DNA of 64,000 nucleotides from Colius striatus (lineage: Eukaryota; Chordata; Aves; Coliiformes; Coliidae), in the NCBI RefSeq assembly GCF_028858725.1, contig NC_084759.1:96654362-96718361 (forward strand), read 5' to 3'. Under the pieces are notes generated by a model, which saw nothing but the letters and a program-made list of their open reading frames with translations, was not told where the DNA came from and did not search any database. The position numbers were made by a program, and so were the translations under genes. Below, piece after piece: positions 10,701-22,850 of the stretch. Each line of letters opens with the position of its first letter. The stretch's first letter is position 1.

Positions 10701-13700
10701 CTTATACATAAAAATTGAATTTCTCTGAATTTCATTCCTTGCTTAATAACCTGATTGTAGTGTTCAGGTGTAATTTTTTTTTACAAATTCCTATGACTTT
10801 CCTGTAATGCCTAATTTCACTTATACAGAGGGTATTTGCCTCAGTGTCCGTTCTTACTGTAACTATAAGCTCCTCCATATGGCCCCGTCTTCACTTAACA
10901 TTTTCCATTCAGACAGCAAATACAATCTCAATACTGTTTTTTCATTACAGTCTGTTTTGTATATCCTGGCCAGTAATAAAGCTTAAATCCTGTTGTGTGT
11001 GTTCCCCCCCGCCCACTCCCCATTTTAAACAACTGCCTCTAATCTTCTTTTCTCAGAAAGGCTTGATTTGACCAACTAGACTATAGATTGTACTGCAGTA
11101 AAAAAAAAAAAAAGCCTGTCCAAGAACTGATTAGTTTTACTCCACAGCTTTGGATCTGTAACCTGCAAGCCCAGTATGTCCTAGATTTTGGTTGACTTCA
11201 GGTTTTAGTTTGCAATAACAAGTTTATGATTTTGGGAAAGCTTTGTAGTGGGAATATTACCCTTTCCTCTCTCTTTCTGCTGGAGGTGATACAGTATTAT
11301 CTGGAAAATGATTAGCTTTCAAATGACGAATTTGCTTTCACTTAGCAAAACCCAAATTCAAAATTAAAACTGTCTCATTATGCCAAATAGGCATCTTTTT
11401 CATTTCAGCTAGAGGAGTGAGTATCTGATATGGCTCCTAAAGCATCTTTTTTTTTCCCATTCCTCTGACAGTGCAGAGGATCCTTATATTATCTTTACAG
11501 CTTCACCTGTACCAAGACACTAAATTAGGGTGGCACAAACACTGGGAAATGTGAATCAGTTATATGGCTCAGCAGAATGGACAAAGAGTTAGATATAGTC
11601 TCAAAGGCTCAGTTTTGAGCTTCTGTTCTTTGGGCTTTCAGACTGCACCACCACAAGTTTAAAAGAGGAGCATTGTAAATTCTGTTAGCATTGAAATTGT
11701 TCCCACATTCTGCTGTTGAATCTACACATGCAAACTTCATCTATTTCAAGGAAAATTGTGTTTACAGCACATTGATTCTGGCTGGGATTCAAGAGCAACC
11801 ATCCTTCTGTATTGCTAATTGGCATGGAGGTCCTGGTGTGATGCTGAGTAAGTGAAAGTGACAGTCAGAGTGCAGAAACACCTCCAAAAATATGGAGCAG
11901 GACTTGTTTTGAGTGAGTAAGTGCGCAAAACTCATTGTTCTACCTACATATGAAGGAGCAGCAAAACTTCCCACAGCCATTATGTCCAAGTGATACTTCT
12001 GCTAGAAGCATTGCCACAGATGCTGAGGCTTTACTTTGTCTCTCAGGCGGAGAAAGAACAGAGCCCCCTCTGAATTCAGTGGTACACCACTGAGACCTTA
12101 AAATCTCTGTGATTTTGCATGCTCTCCAACAGAGAAAAAAGCCTCCAAACCAAATCCATCTGCAACACTTTCTTTTTAAAAGATCAAGAGTGCTAGAATA
12201 TAGTAAGAGCCATTCATTATATTGTAAGCAACATAAGCTTTTAATTTCTAAATGTTTTGGACAGTATAAGCAGGAAAAGACACCAGTATACACTGTGGAT
12301 CTGAGAGTTTGGGAAAAAATGCTATTTTAGAAGAACAGCATTAGGTAGCTATAAGAAAAGAAGAAAAAATATTTGAAGACACAGTTTATTCTCCCCTTCC
12401 CCTGGGATGAGTGATAAAACAGAGTCCTGCCAGGATGTTTTTATGGAAATTACTGCCACTTGCTTCTACTAAAGATCACCTCCCCTTCCTCTCCCAGGAA
12501 GACTCATGTCATAAATGTCCTCAGCATGCAAGAAAGATCCCCAGGTGAGTAATTAGTCTTGCCTAATCTGCCACTGCTGTTTCTGGAGTTAATAGCAGTC
12601 TACAAGTCAGCCCAACGTGTCTGAAGTAATACCTTAGTTGCTTACTTCTGCCTGAGAGCTTTGACCTTCATGATCTGTTACAGTGCATACAGAACCCAGA
12701 AGGTTTCTAGCTCTCTGCTGTCCCATAGTAAATAGCAAGAGCAGCCCAGGCATCTGGGCTTTCAGTTATGTCTCTAAACAGGTAAATCAAAGGATGCTAC
12801 TTCAGTTTATGAGTCTTGCATCGCTATGGCTTTGCCTACCTATAGTAACATGACCATATATTGCAATCAGTAGAACAGCTGAACAACTGCTCCTATGAAC
12901 TGTGCCATCTTTAGGGGTAACCGGATCATATAAATTATTATGATTTGGCAAGGCAGTACTGAGAAGAAAAGCCGTATGTACTTTGTATTCTTGGATCATA
13001 TAATTATAAGATGAATCCATGGAAATTGCTGCTTTTGGGGTCTACCATGCTATGAAAAGTTGCATTGAACCAGTTTCGTTACTGCCTTGTCTTGTGTGGT
13101 ATGAACTGTGTCACATTTGAACAAGAATAGCAATGAATAATAACAACACTAGGATCTTCTAAAGCAGTAGAGCTCAGAGTACTTCACAAAGCACATACAA
13201 TTAGTTTTATTTGATGACTGGGGAAGCCAAGAGCAGATAACTGAAGCATTTTGCTGGCAAACTTGTGGTAAAACTGGGAGTGACTCTAAGTCTCTCAAGT
13301 GCCATCACCCCAAGCCTCTACCCATTGTCCCCTCAGGAGCCACCAACATGGTCCTTGGAAATGCCTTTTCACTGCTCAAATTTCTTCTGAGCATCTTTCC
13401 AGCGTGGTTTGCAATGTCCTTTCTAGCCTCTGGCTTCACATCTGCTCAGCAGCATCATGTTCTGCTGAAGATCAGATATGGTAAGTCATAACAAGGAATG
13501 GACATCTTCAAAGTACAGAAGAATGTCAAAATTGTTTTCCTGTTTTGGCACTTCCATGGACTACTCTGCTATGATGCACTTGCTCTCTGTAACAATGTTT
13601 ATTTTAAATGCAGAAACATTTTGTTATTTATTCCCTTCCTAGAAGGATATTATGTATACTGGCAAGGTGGTTAAGTGTTTTACAAGGCTGTAATTAAGAG

Positions 13701-16700
13701 GCAAATAAAACAACCTGTGTGAATTGTCCTGACTTGTTCTCTTGCATCACGTTTGTTCCAACATCGTATTTCCTCCTTCTGTACCAAAAAAAGAGTCTAA
13801 GCAGCCAGAAAGAGGCTTTCAGAGCATTCAAGCCATGTGCAATACTGCAGACCGTACCAACAAAACCATTGAAGTCTTTATCAAATATTCAGGTGTCCTT
13901 ATAAAATTCTACAGCCGTGCCAGCTAGGAATTAACTCTGCTTTTGGGAACTAGACATCTCAGTATTTGCAATCCTCTGCTTTCACTGTCTTGGTGTCATT
14001 CCTGATGATGATATGGAGAAATTAAAATTAGATGCACTGAGATGTAAACATCCATAGGAAAAAGAAAACCCAAAATATAGTTTTTGCTTTCATAAAAATA
14101 ACCTATTCTCTGCTTACATTCCAGAAAAAAAATACAAGAGAAATCAAAGCCATTTTAGTCCATTGTGCAAATGACTTTCTCCTGATGTTTTGGAGACCCC
14201 ATGCCAACTCGGTCATTTCTATAAAGGTTATGAATAGGTGGCTCACGCCTGATGAAATACAGGTGATTTATGTGCAATAGTTACTCCATTTTTGAGGAAG
14301 TGCAAATTAATCTCAATTTCTCTGAAATAGTCCCAAGAGATTAATCTCAAGATATTTGAGTCCAAACCAAGCTCAGAAGCTCCCTATTGGTAGTCAAGGG
14401 AGGCCAAGTTGCTGCAGCAACAGCGTGACATCTGTAAAACTGTTTGATTATGTCAGTATCACAGAAAAAGCCTTTTAAAAGTTAGATCAGGTTTTTTAGT
14501 TGTACTATACTTTTCCAAAGACAGTCAGTCCCTGTCAGATTGGCCAATGAGTCAAGATGCGTAATGAATAACTTAAGCAATCTCATGTGGATAGCAAGTT
14601 ATCTGTCCACATAATATAGTAATGAGTTTTGAGAACTGTTAAAGAAACGAATAGTAAGCCGCTTAGGAATTCTTGCTTCGGTTGGGAGACAAATAAAATT
14701 ACAAGTTCTGATTAAAATATTTTCATGTTTTGTTTTTGAATGCTTTTACTCATCTCAGGATTCAGAAAGCACATAGAAAATTATTTAAACATCACAGAGA
14801 TGATGTTTGATAGTCTGTTGGAATGGGGGATGAATGAGTAAATATCTTGTACAAGACACAAGGATATAGAATTACTGCCGTACTATTTCCCCTTATGATT
14901 ATTCAAACACATTTTCTATGATAAACTATACTTACACTAAACAAAATGTCTCTGTTAATAGAGTGCTATGTCTCAAATTTATTTGTCCATACTTAAAAAT
15001 ATTACATGCAAAAGACTACAGTAAAAGAGTGCAGTAAATGAGGTAGAAATCCTGAAGAATAATGTATGTAGTTAGGTAAGAAAAAAATGTGATTTCCAAG
15101 TTTCTTGGTCAAAATTAGTTTAATATTTCCCATTTGGCATAGTTCTCTATTACTGTGTAAAAAAAAAAACAAATCAGAAATGTCAGGAGTGTTCCCCTCC
15201 TACCTCATGGGCAGAGCAAGGATTGATCACTTATGCAATGCAGGATGGAGTCCTTTGCCGCCCATCACCAGTGGATGTGTTTGTTCTCCCTACTGACCTG
15301 CCCTTAGAGAAGTGTGAGTCACACTTCTGCTGGTGTTTTTCCAGAGGTGTTTGGTGATGGGAAGCTGGCTAGCAGCCCAGCAAAGGGGCAACACAGGCTC
15401 CTGGCTCAGACCGCTGCAGACATCAAACCGGGCAAGGGACAGGTTTGTTTCTGCAGCTCTGGGCAGCATGTGCCATCATGCAAATGGATATAGTAGGTAC
15501 TTATCTGGCAATTGGTAAAAAGCTGTCACTGACTGCATTCACAGCATCAAGCTACTAAATTTTAAGTCCCTGCATGAAGATATTCTTGACAAAATTGTTC
15601 TCAGTGGAAAGTTTGCCAGAATATTTGTAGTTTGGGGGGAAAAAATAGTTTTTTTTACTCAGGAACAGCTAAAACCAGTTGCAGGAGATGGGCACTGTTG
15701 CTTTAGATGGCTAACATTTGTGTTTGCATAATGGATGATGTCCGAGTCCTTTCTTGTTGACTGCTGCTGCAAGGTCTTACTGACAACACTTGCAAAAGAT
15801 GAGGTGGAGCGCCCTCATGGGAAAGCTCTTTTGCCTTTGCTGGGGTGAAACACTTTTAGCACCTAAGTCATTATCCAGCATGAGCCTTGCTAACCCTGTA
15901 GGTCTGATCTGGATGGTTCAAGTTTCAGATCTGTTATCTGGTGAAGAAACATGGAAACTGAAGGAACAATGACAGAATGATGGCCTGTGGCAGTGCTGAC
16001 AGCTGTGGCAGGGTGGTCTAGCTTGGCTGAAACAGGCCTCCTAAGACAAGCCAACACTGGCTGTTCTTCTCCTGACTTATTGCACAGTGAAATACTGCAA
16101 TTTTTACAGTCACGTACTGTTTCCTTCACTGGAGCTCTGCCTGCTTAAATAAACCCATTAAAGATGGACATTTGTTCTTTCTTGAATGAGTTTCCATTTG
16201 TCTGTCTGTTAATGGCCAAATAGTGCAGAAAGTACAAGGTTTCCTGCTTCTCCATTTGGAAATGGTTTGTCGAAAGTCCCTCTGAGGACACACAGCATTT
16301 GTCTGTAACACGTATTCTCTAAGCCTGATGCAGGGATCTAGGCAGAGAGGGAGTTTACTGCAGAGAATGTTTTGGTATCCAGTACATATCAGTCACTATG
16401 ATGGGATGGGGACACACTTTGAAAATAGACTGCTCAGCTTGTGGCTGTGCAGAAATTCACTGAGAGTGGCTTGCTGGTCAGCGGTCTGGGGCTAAGCTGT
16501 TAAAGTGGTGCTGTCAGGGTGACTTCAGTGCTCACCCGCAGCTCACTGCCACACATAGATCTAAGTAGATGCCATCAGAAACCAAGTTCAACATGCATGT
16601 GACTAAAGATTTTGTCCACGAAGCAGAAGGAGTCCACAGTTATAAGGAAGACAAATAACGATGCAGCTCAATGCGTTGATTGGATTGCTTCTCTGCACAG

Positions 16701-18189
16701 GAACCTCTGAGCTTCCCAGCTTGCCCCTCTGTTTCTTCTTCCTCTCTCTCTGAGTGTGTAGATGCTTAGCTTGTCTGGACATGTGCTCTGGTGTACAATT
16801 TGATTTTGCCACCAAGGCCACTTTCAGAATTTTGATGTAAAAATGATGTCTTTCTTTGCGCTATCTCTGATCCAACAACTTGTACACAAAAAGCTTTTTA
16901 TTCTTCCAAAGCTGCTTCCTTTCAACTATGCCAAACCACCCCAAAAACTTATCAGTGGGGCACCATAGCTGAAACCTAATATGAGCTGATGCTCTTCCAA
17001 CTGTGACTATCTTGAAAATTTTCATTTCAAGTCCAAATTGTTTACTTATCTGCTAGAAACATATGTTAAGAAAAGTTAAGGCTCTGTTGCCCAAGGTGTA
17101 TTTTAATACAGTGGAGGAACTGTTTCAGATATTTCACATTACATCTTCTAGCTTTAACCGGTGCTGTAAATTATAAAGTCGCTCCATTGAACTGCATGAA
17201 GATTAGATTTTTGAACAGTGTTCTCCGAAGAATGCAGATTTTTTTCTCTTTGAAATGAAGAATCTGTCTTGCATCAGTGTGGCTCACTGCATACTTTGCT
17301 GGCCAAGCCTTTCTTTTCTCTATTAGGGTGCCAGGCTATTCCCTGAGAACCATGTCCTGTCATAGCTCCATGTACTGACATTAAAAGGCACCTGCAGATG
17401 GAGTGAGTGTAGGATATGCCCTGAATAGCAAGTGGTCTGGGAAACTAATCCTTATGCTGTCATCTTGAAATCAGAACTGTCATGAAGGAAAACTTGCAAG
17501 AAACATTTATCTTCTCGTCTGCATAAACCTTCTCCTGTAGGCACCCAATGTATGTATGATGCATGGTATTTTAGAAAAACAATTTATTGCAGTGTCCAAG
17601 TGAAATACCTATGCATTGCCATTTTACTTAGATTCATGCCTCTGTCAATCTGAATTCCTGGCTTTCAGCCCTCTTCTCTTAGCTTTCCCAATGTGGAGAG
17701 ATCTCATCTGTCTGTTTCATTCTATGTTTAACATAGGCCCCTGGGAGGAAGCTGAGTGGGTGCTGCCTTTGAAGCAACATAGTACCATAGGATAAGTTCT
17801 GTTGCCTCTGTATAAAAGGAAGAATACAGTCCTATTTCCTCTTATGAATTGTCTCACACTTATGCACACATACACACAAAAGCCAGACACTACAGCTGTT
17901 CCAAATGCTGCTTTCTTAAAATTACAACATGGTGCAGATACTTCACAGGGCCAGAGGATGTTAACCAACATGGGAAGAGCAGCAGTGTTGAGGTTCCCCG
18001 TGGCCTCTGTGTTATCCTCATCACTTCATGAGTTGAGTGGAAGGGGAAACATGGTAGCATGACATCTCATTTCTTAACCCCGTGGCAGCTGCCCTCCGCT
18101 GCTTTTAAGAGCAGGGCATGGAAGAGCAACAGTGTCTCCTTTCTTTTAGTGTTAATTTTTGAGCCCCTTACTACATGTTGGAGCATGTA
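4798..18189. other. Intronic sequence: CpG-island tail, then mostly unique AT-rich DNA
   Basis: The CpG island runs on to about 5330. From there to 18.19 kb I see no recognisable transposon or exon with known homology. Exceptions to the bland background are short A/T runs (for example poly-A at 11100-11114), a repeated ATTAATCTCAA at 14306-14316 and 14340-14350, and a GC-richer islet at about 15.2-15.5 kb with a perfect palindrome and exon-like borders. Confidence 0.5.
15308..15328. promoter_or_regulatory. Perfect 21-bp palindrome centred on an AP-1 (TRE) site
   Basis: AGAAGTGTGA and its exact reverse complement TCACACTTCT flank a single central G. The middle seven bases (15315-15321) are TGAGTCA, the consensus AP-1/TRE element bound by Fos-Jun dimers. 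The symmetry extends well beyond the core. Function is inferred from the motif only. Confidence 0.4.
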
Positions 18190-18642
18190 TGAAGAAGAGC
18201 AATGAAGTTGGTGAAGAGTCTAGAGCACAAGTTTTACAAGGAGCAGCTGAGGGAACTGGGATTGTTTAGTCTGGAGAAAAGGAGGCTGAAGGGACACCTT
18301 ATCACTCTCTGCAACTACCTGAAAGGAGGTTGTAGCAAGGTGAGGGTCAGTCTTTTCTCACAAATAACAAGTGATAGGACAAGAGGATATGGGATCAAGT
18401 TGAGCCAGGGGAAGTTTAGATTGTAAATTAGGAGAAACTTCTTCACTGAGAAAGTTGTTAGACACTGGCACAGACTGTGCAGGGAGATGGTGGAGTCACC
18501 ATCCCTGGGTATATTTAGAAGCTGTGTAGATGAAGTGCTGAGGGATATGGTTTAGTGGTGGGCTTGGCAGTGTTAGATTAATGGGTAGAATCAATGATCT
18601 TAAAGGTCTTTTCCAACCAAAATGATTCTATGATTCTATGAT
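18190..18642 (+). mobile_element. CR1 LINE 3' fragment, sense to the gene
   Basis: The fragment has the usual CR1 3' region: the GGAGCAGCTGAGGGAACTGG block near 18240, an AGGACAAGAGGATATGG block near 18377, the late GATCTTAAAGGTCTTTTCC block at 18596-18614, and a terminal tandem of ATTCTATG-type units at 18633-18642. The 5' end is truncated, as in most CR1 copies. An open frame at 18202-18426 is a by-product of this element and not a separate gene. Confidence 0.9.
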
Positions 18643-19444
18643 CCCTTTCCATTGAAGAGAGCAGTGTTGTCCAGCATGCTTGGGACTGCTGCAAGCAACA
18701 TTTTTCTGGGTGAATGGGTAGAGGCTACATCCACCCTGTCAAGTTCTCCATTAGCAGAGACACTCAGAGACATACATCTCAACTTTTCAGGAGCACCGGG
18801 GTTAATGCAAAATCAGAGGAAGAGAAAGCAAATGTTTTCTGCTAATAATATGGCTACATACTTTATGAGCTCTGCTTCTTTATTTTAAATGGGAATGTTT
18901 CTATGTGCAGGCAGATTACCTCTGTGTTAATCAGGGTGTTTCATAGCCTTTTTTATATAGGCAGAATTTAGTCCAGTTTTCCATAACATTAAAATACTTT
19001 GCACAGCAAGATAATGGGAAAGGGTGATGAGGAAAAGATAATCGTTCTTCATAAATCCAGAATAATTAATATGACAACTACTGTTTTAAGATGACTGTGT
19101 ACTAATTTATTTCTACAAGTCCATAAGGGAAAGGGTGGTGAGATCCCACCTTTTCTTTCTTATCACAAAGGTAATTTCAGAAAGCCATTGTATGAGTCTT
19201 TTCCTGAATATTTATGTGAGTGATAAATTGCTATTATGCATTGTCAGTAAACAGGTGAATCTTGATTCTGGACAGTTGTACTTAGCATTTTCCCTCTTTT
19301 CTGAGAGAAATGTCATCAGACTCAGTCTTGATCTGCTTTCTGAGTTACATAATATTTTACAAGTATCATATGCAGGAGAATAAAAACTTTAGAAAGAATT
19401 CTTATGAATTAGTGAAAATGCTCCCAGAAAAAAAATTACAGAAT
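18643..19444. other. Intronic sequence between CR1 and the LTR-like fragment
   Basis: Mostly AT-rich unique sequence. I see no exon, RNA gene or further repeat here. Confidence 0.4.
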
Positions 19445-20078
19445 TCTGCCTGCTGGTGAGGGGTGAGGGGAAAAGTGTTAGAAACAGCCCTGTGAGCACT
19501 GTGGGGACAGTAGGAGGAGGCTGAAGAAATGATCCAGGCACCTGAGCAAGTATTGCCTGCAGCCTCTGTAAGAGACCATGATGGAACAGATATCCACACT
19601 GCAGCTGTGTGCCCAAGCTGGGGCAGATAGATATGCTCTGAAGGAAGTGTGATCCCTGGAGAGAAACCATACTGGAGCAGGGCAAGAGTGTAAGGAAGGA
19701 GTGTCAGAGGAGCTGCTATGGACTGACCACAACCCCCCATTCCCTATCACCCCTCTCCTGCTCAGGGAGGAGGAAGTAGAGGAGTTGGGAATGAAGATGT
19801 GAAGTTGAGCTTGGGGTAAAGAGTAAAGGTGGTGTTCTAGTTTTAATTTGTCTTTGTTTCTCACTATCCAAGTCTATTTTTGTTGTCAATACATTTTCCT
19901 CAAATGGAATCTGTTTTGCCCATGACAGTAATTGTTATGTGATCTTTCTGTCTTTATCTCGACCCATGAGCTTTTTAATCTCAGTTTTCTCCCTCTGTCC
20001 TGTTGAGGAGGAGGAGGAGTGAGAGAGCATCCAAGTGAGCATCTGACAGACAACCAAGGCCAACACACCACAACTACG
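19445..20078 (+). mobile_element. Degraded endogenous retrovirus LTR-like fragment (avian ERVL-type), sense orientation
   Basis: The stretch resembles LTR-end sequences common in bird genomes. Recognisable pieces are TATGGACTGACCACAACCCC near 19718, TGTTTTGCCCATGACAGTAA near 19911, the TTTATCTCGACCCATGAG block near 19952, the CCTGTTGAGGAGGAGGAGG block near 19999, and a CCAACACACCACA end near 20060. It is far from intact and no gag, pol or env reading frame is seen here. Limits and class are approximate, recognised from memory of the family and not from alignment. Confidence 0.55.
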
Positions 20079-22631
20079 ATGTAGAAAAATTGAGAAGTAT
20101 TATTTCCATGGCATTTATATTGGGATTGATCATTTGTAGCAATTTCCAGTAAGAATAGCGTGAAGTTACTTCTCTCCAATGGCTTTTAACTGCTGTTGTA
20201 AAAGCTGGAATTCTTTAGGTGGAAGACTGAGCTGCTCAGTGATACCAGCTGACTATGCATTTGCACACTAAGAAATGAGACTTTTAAGTAATTTAAATAA
20301 CTAACATAGTTTAGCAGCTGCACAGCAAACTTTGCTGGGGAGATTTTATTAATGCTAGAATGCCTGGCTTTTGTCTTTGCAACTTGGCCATTTGCAATAC
20401 CAAGAGCATATTTTACTACAATTCTTAGAAGGATGCAACTATTCATGGTGTTTTATAATGGAGCAATATGAACATAAATTTGTATTAGTAGACTCTCTTC
20501 ACTGATTATTTGATCCACAATTTCAAGTGCACAGGAAAAATCTGAATGAAATGCAGTTGTTATTCATGCCAAATTGTTGGTTTTTATATCTTGTTATCCC
20601 TGCTGAATTAATCCATATTGGAGAATTAACAAGAACCAAAACAGCATTTAAAAGGGAATTGTCAACCTATTTAGTTTGCAAATTTTAGATTTTTAATACA
20701 CACGGCTCCATTCTTTCATTACTCTTCTAAGCTGAAACAGAGGCATCTGGGATACAAAGAGGTAGTGGTCAGCCATTCTTCCTATTTAATGCCTTGAAAG
20801 CAAGGCTTATACTTAAAATGTTGAGTCCTACTAAGTAGAGTTGATGAGCTCCTTCAGCACACAGCATGTCTAAAATCACTTCCTACTTTTGATAGGGCTG
20901 AAGGAGGCACTCACACTTTTTCAAAGATTCAAAACTTGTTCTTCTTCCATTGCAGTCAATTTTTTTACAGACTTCATTGGTGACAGGTGAAGCCCAATGC
21001 CTCACATAGAGCTTCTCCGGGAAGTTTGATGGACAGAAGTTTTAATCTGCCTACCTTTAGCAGATTTAACTGCAAAACTGCAAAAAAACCCCAAGCCCTC
21101 ACCATTTGTGAGTTCTTATAGAAAATCCGTGAGGAAATGCAGTACAAAATAATCTCTTCTAATTTTCTGTCCTTTATTCTAAGTGTCAGACTGCTTTTTC
21201 TCAGCAAAAAAAAAAAAAGTGACCAAGTGCTTCTTTAACTCTGCCTCTCAGTCAATGGAGCTGCAGCAGTTTATAGTGATGAGGTTCTGGCAAGGCTATT
21301 TTTCTGGCAGAACAGTTGGACAATTTACTACAGGCCATCAAAACTGCAAATGAAGATTCTGGATTCCATTATTTTGAAGAAATCAGTGGTAAAAGGCCTC
21401 ATATTCCTTCCTTTTCCTCCAGCTGCTGATTTTGTCATGTCTCACACTTTTCTGAAGTTTTCCTTCTGTGCCCTGCTTGTCGTCACCAAAGCAGAGGAAA
21501 GAATGGAAAGAATGCCAAAATTCCCTAGTTTTTAGTAAGGACAGATGCTACCAGATGTAAGTTATTCCAGCTACTGATGGTGCTGTAAACAGGCTTAAAT
21601 GAGAGAGCTGGAAAATCTTCTAGCTAATGTTTCCAGAAATAGCATCATTATTTGCGTACGATCATGTGGTTGGAGCTAGCACAGCAAACACTAGAATCCA
21701 AACCTCTATTTATATAGAAGAATATCTTGTTAGAAAAGAATCTTTCCTTGCTTTGTTCAGCTTAGCATGGAGCTTCTGATTCAGTGCACGAATATATCAA
21801 ATAAGGTCAAGTATGATACAATTCTGGTGTCACACTGAATTCCTGGTGGAGCTAATATTGTTACAGTCCTGTTGTGACTGACATAAATCTGTCACATTTT
21901 CAATAGGGTGATTCATGAAAGATACAGAAGAATCAATGGAGATAAAAATAGGTAATGCAACAACAGTATCCATCTCATCATAATTTTGCTTGTATTATAC
22001 AGAGTAACCTGATTAAAAGGGTCATATTTAAATGTAGTCTGGCAAAACTGCATATAAAAATAGAGAGTGATAGAGAAGAAACCCAATCTGGTGAGATTTG
22101 CAGGTAAGACAGGGGATAATACATCAGTCTCCACAGGGGGGACAGCCTCTGAGGCCAGTAGCGAGCTCTCTGTACCAAGGGGTCAGCAGGCAGCTCCCAA
22201 CATTTGTGAAACCTCCTCTCAACTGGAGAAATGCAGGCAGCCTGGCATGTCTCTACTTGATGAGAGCCAAAGTGAAATAAAAAGGGCCTGAACGGTACAC
22301 TACAAAGTAAAAAAAACCCAACCAAACAAAAAACACACCTCTTTTGTATTCACACTTAGGATGGTGAGTAATTAAGATATGACTTAGTTACAATTTATTA
22401 ATATTACTTTACCCCCACATAATTGATCTCTAAATACACAGGAATACTTTGGATGAGATCTGATGAGAATCTGAAGAGTTTGCTGACCTCCAAAGGCCAT
22501 GTGAACTTATGCCATCATCGGATCAGGATCCATTCAGTTTGTTTGCACTGTACCTAAAAAAATGAAACATTACTGCTAGATCCCTTTTGCTGCATAATGA
22601 TGCTACATTTATTCTGAGACATAGTATATTT
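20079..22631. other. Intronic unique sequence
   Basis: AT-rich sequence with a short poly-A run near 21207-21218 and no recognisable repeat or exon. A short stretch near 22130-22290 is GC-richer and open in two frames, without known similarity. Confidence 0.4.
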
Positions 22632-22850
22632 CAAGAAGAGAAGAGAAGAGAAGAGAAGAGAAGAGAAGAGAAGAGAAGAGAAGAGAAGAGAAGAGAAGAG
22701 AAGAGAAGAGAAGAGAAAGAATGTGAAAGCTAGAAAGTGAGAGAGAAAGGAAGAGAAAAAGAAAGAGAGCAAGCAAGAAAGCAAGCAAGAAAATAAGCAA
22801 GAAAGCAAGCAATGAAGCAAGGAAGAAAGCAGAGTACAAGAAACAATTTG
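22632..22850. repeat. AAGAG microsatellite with a degenerate purine tail
   Basis: A near-perfect (AAGAG)n array covers about 22635-22716, roughly 16 units. It is followed by interrupted GAAAG, AAGAAAG and AAGCAAGCAAG-type units to about 22850. Almost all of the 220 bases are purine on the + strand. The perfect part should be length-polymorphic. Open frames rich in Ser/Leu/Phe on the minus strand come from the repeat. Confidence 0.95.

Noticed and set aside
18202..18426. A 74-codon sense frame
   Set aside because: It lies inside a CR1 3' fragment and is repeat-derived.
19389..19864. Three overlapping minus-strand frames of 98-128 codons
   Set aside because: They lie antisense in the LTR-like fragment, overlap each other, and show no known retroviral protein.
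22554..22839. Ser/Leu/Phe-repeat proteins on the minus strand
   Set aside because: They are translations of the AAGAG microsatellite.
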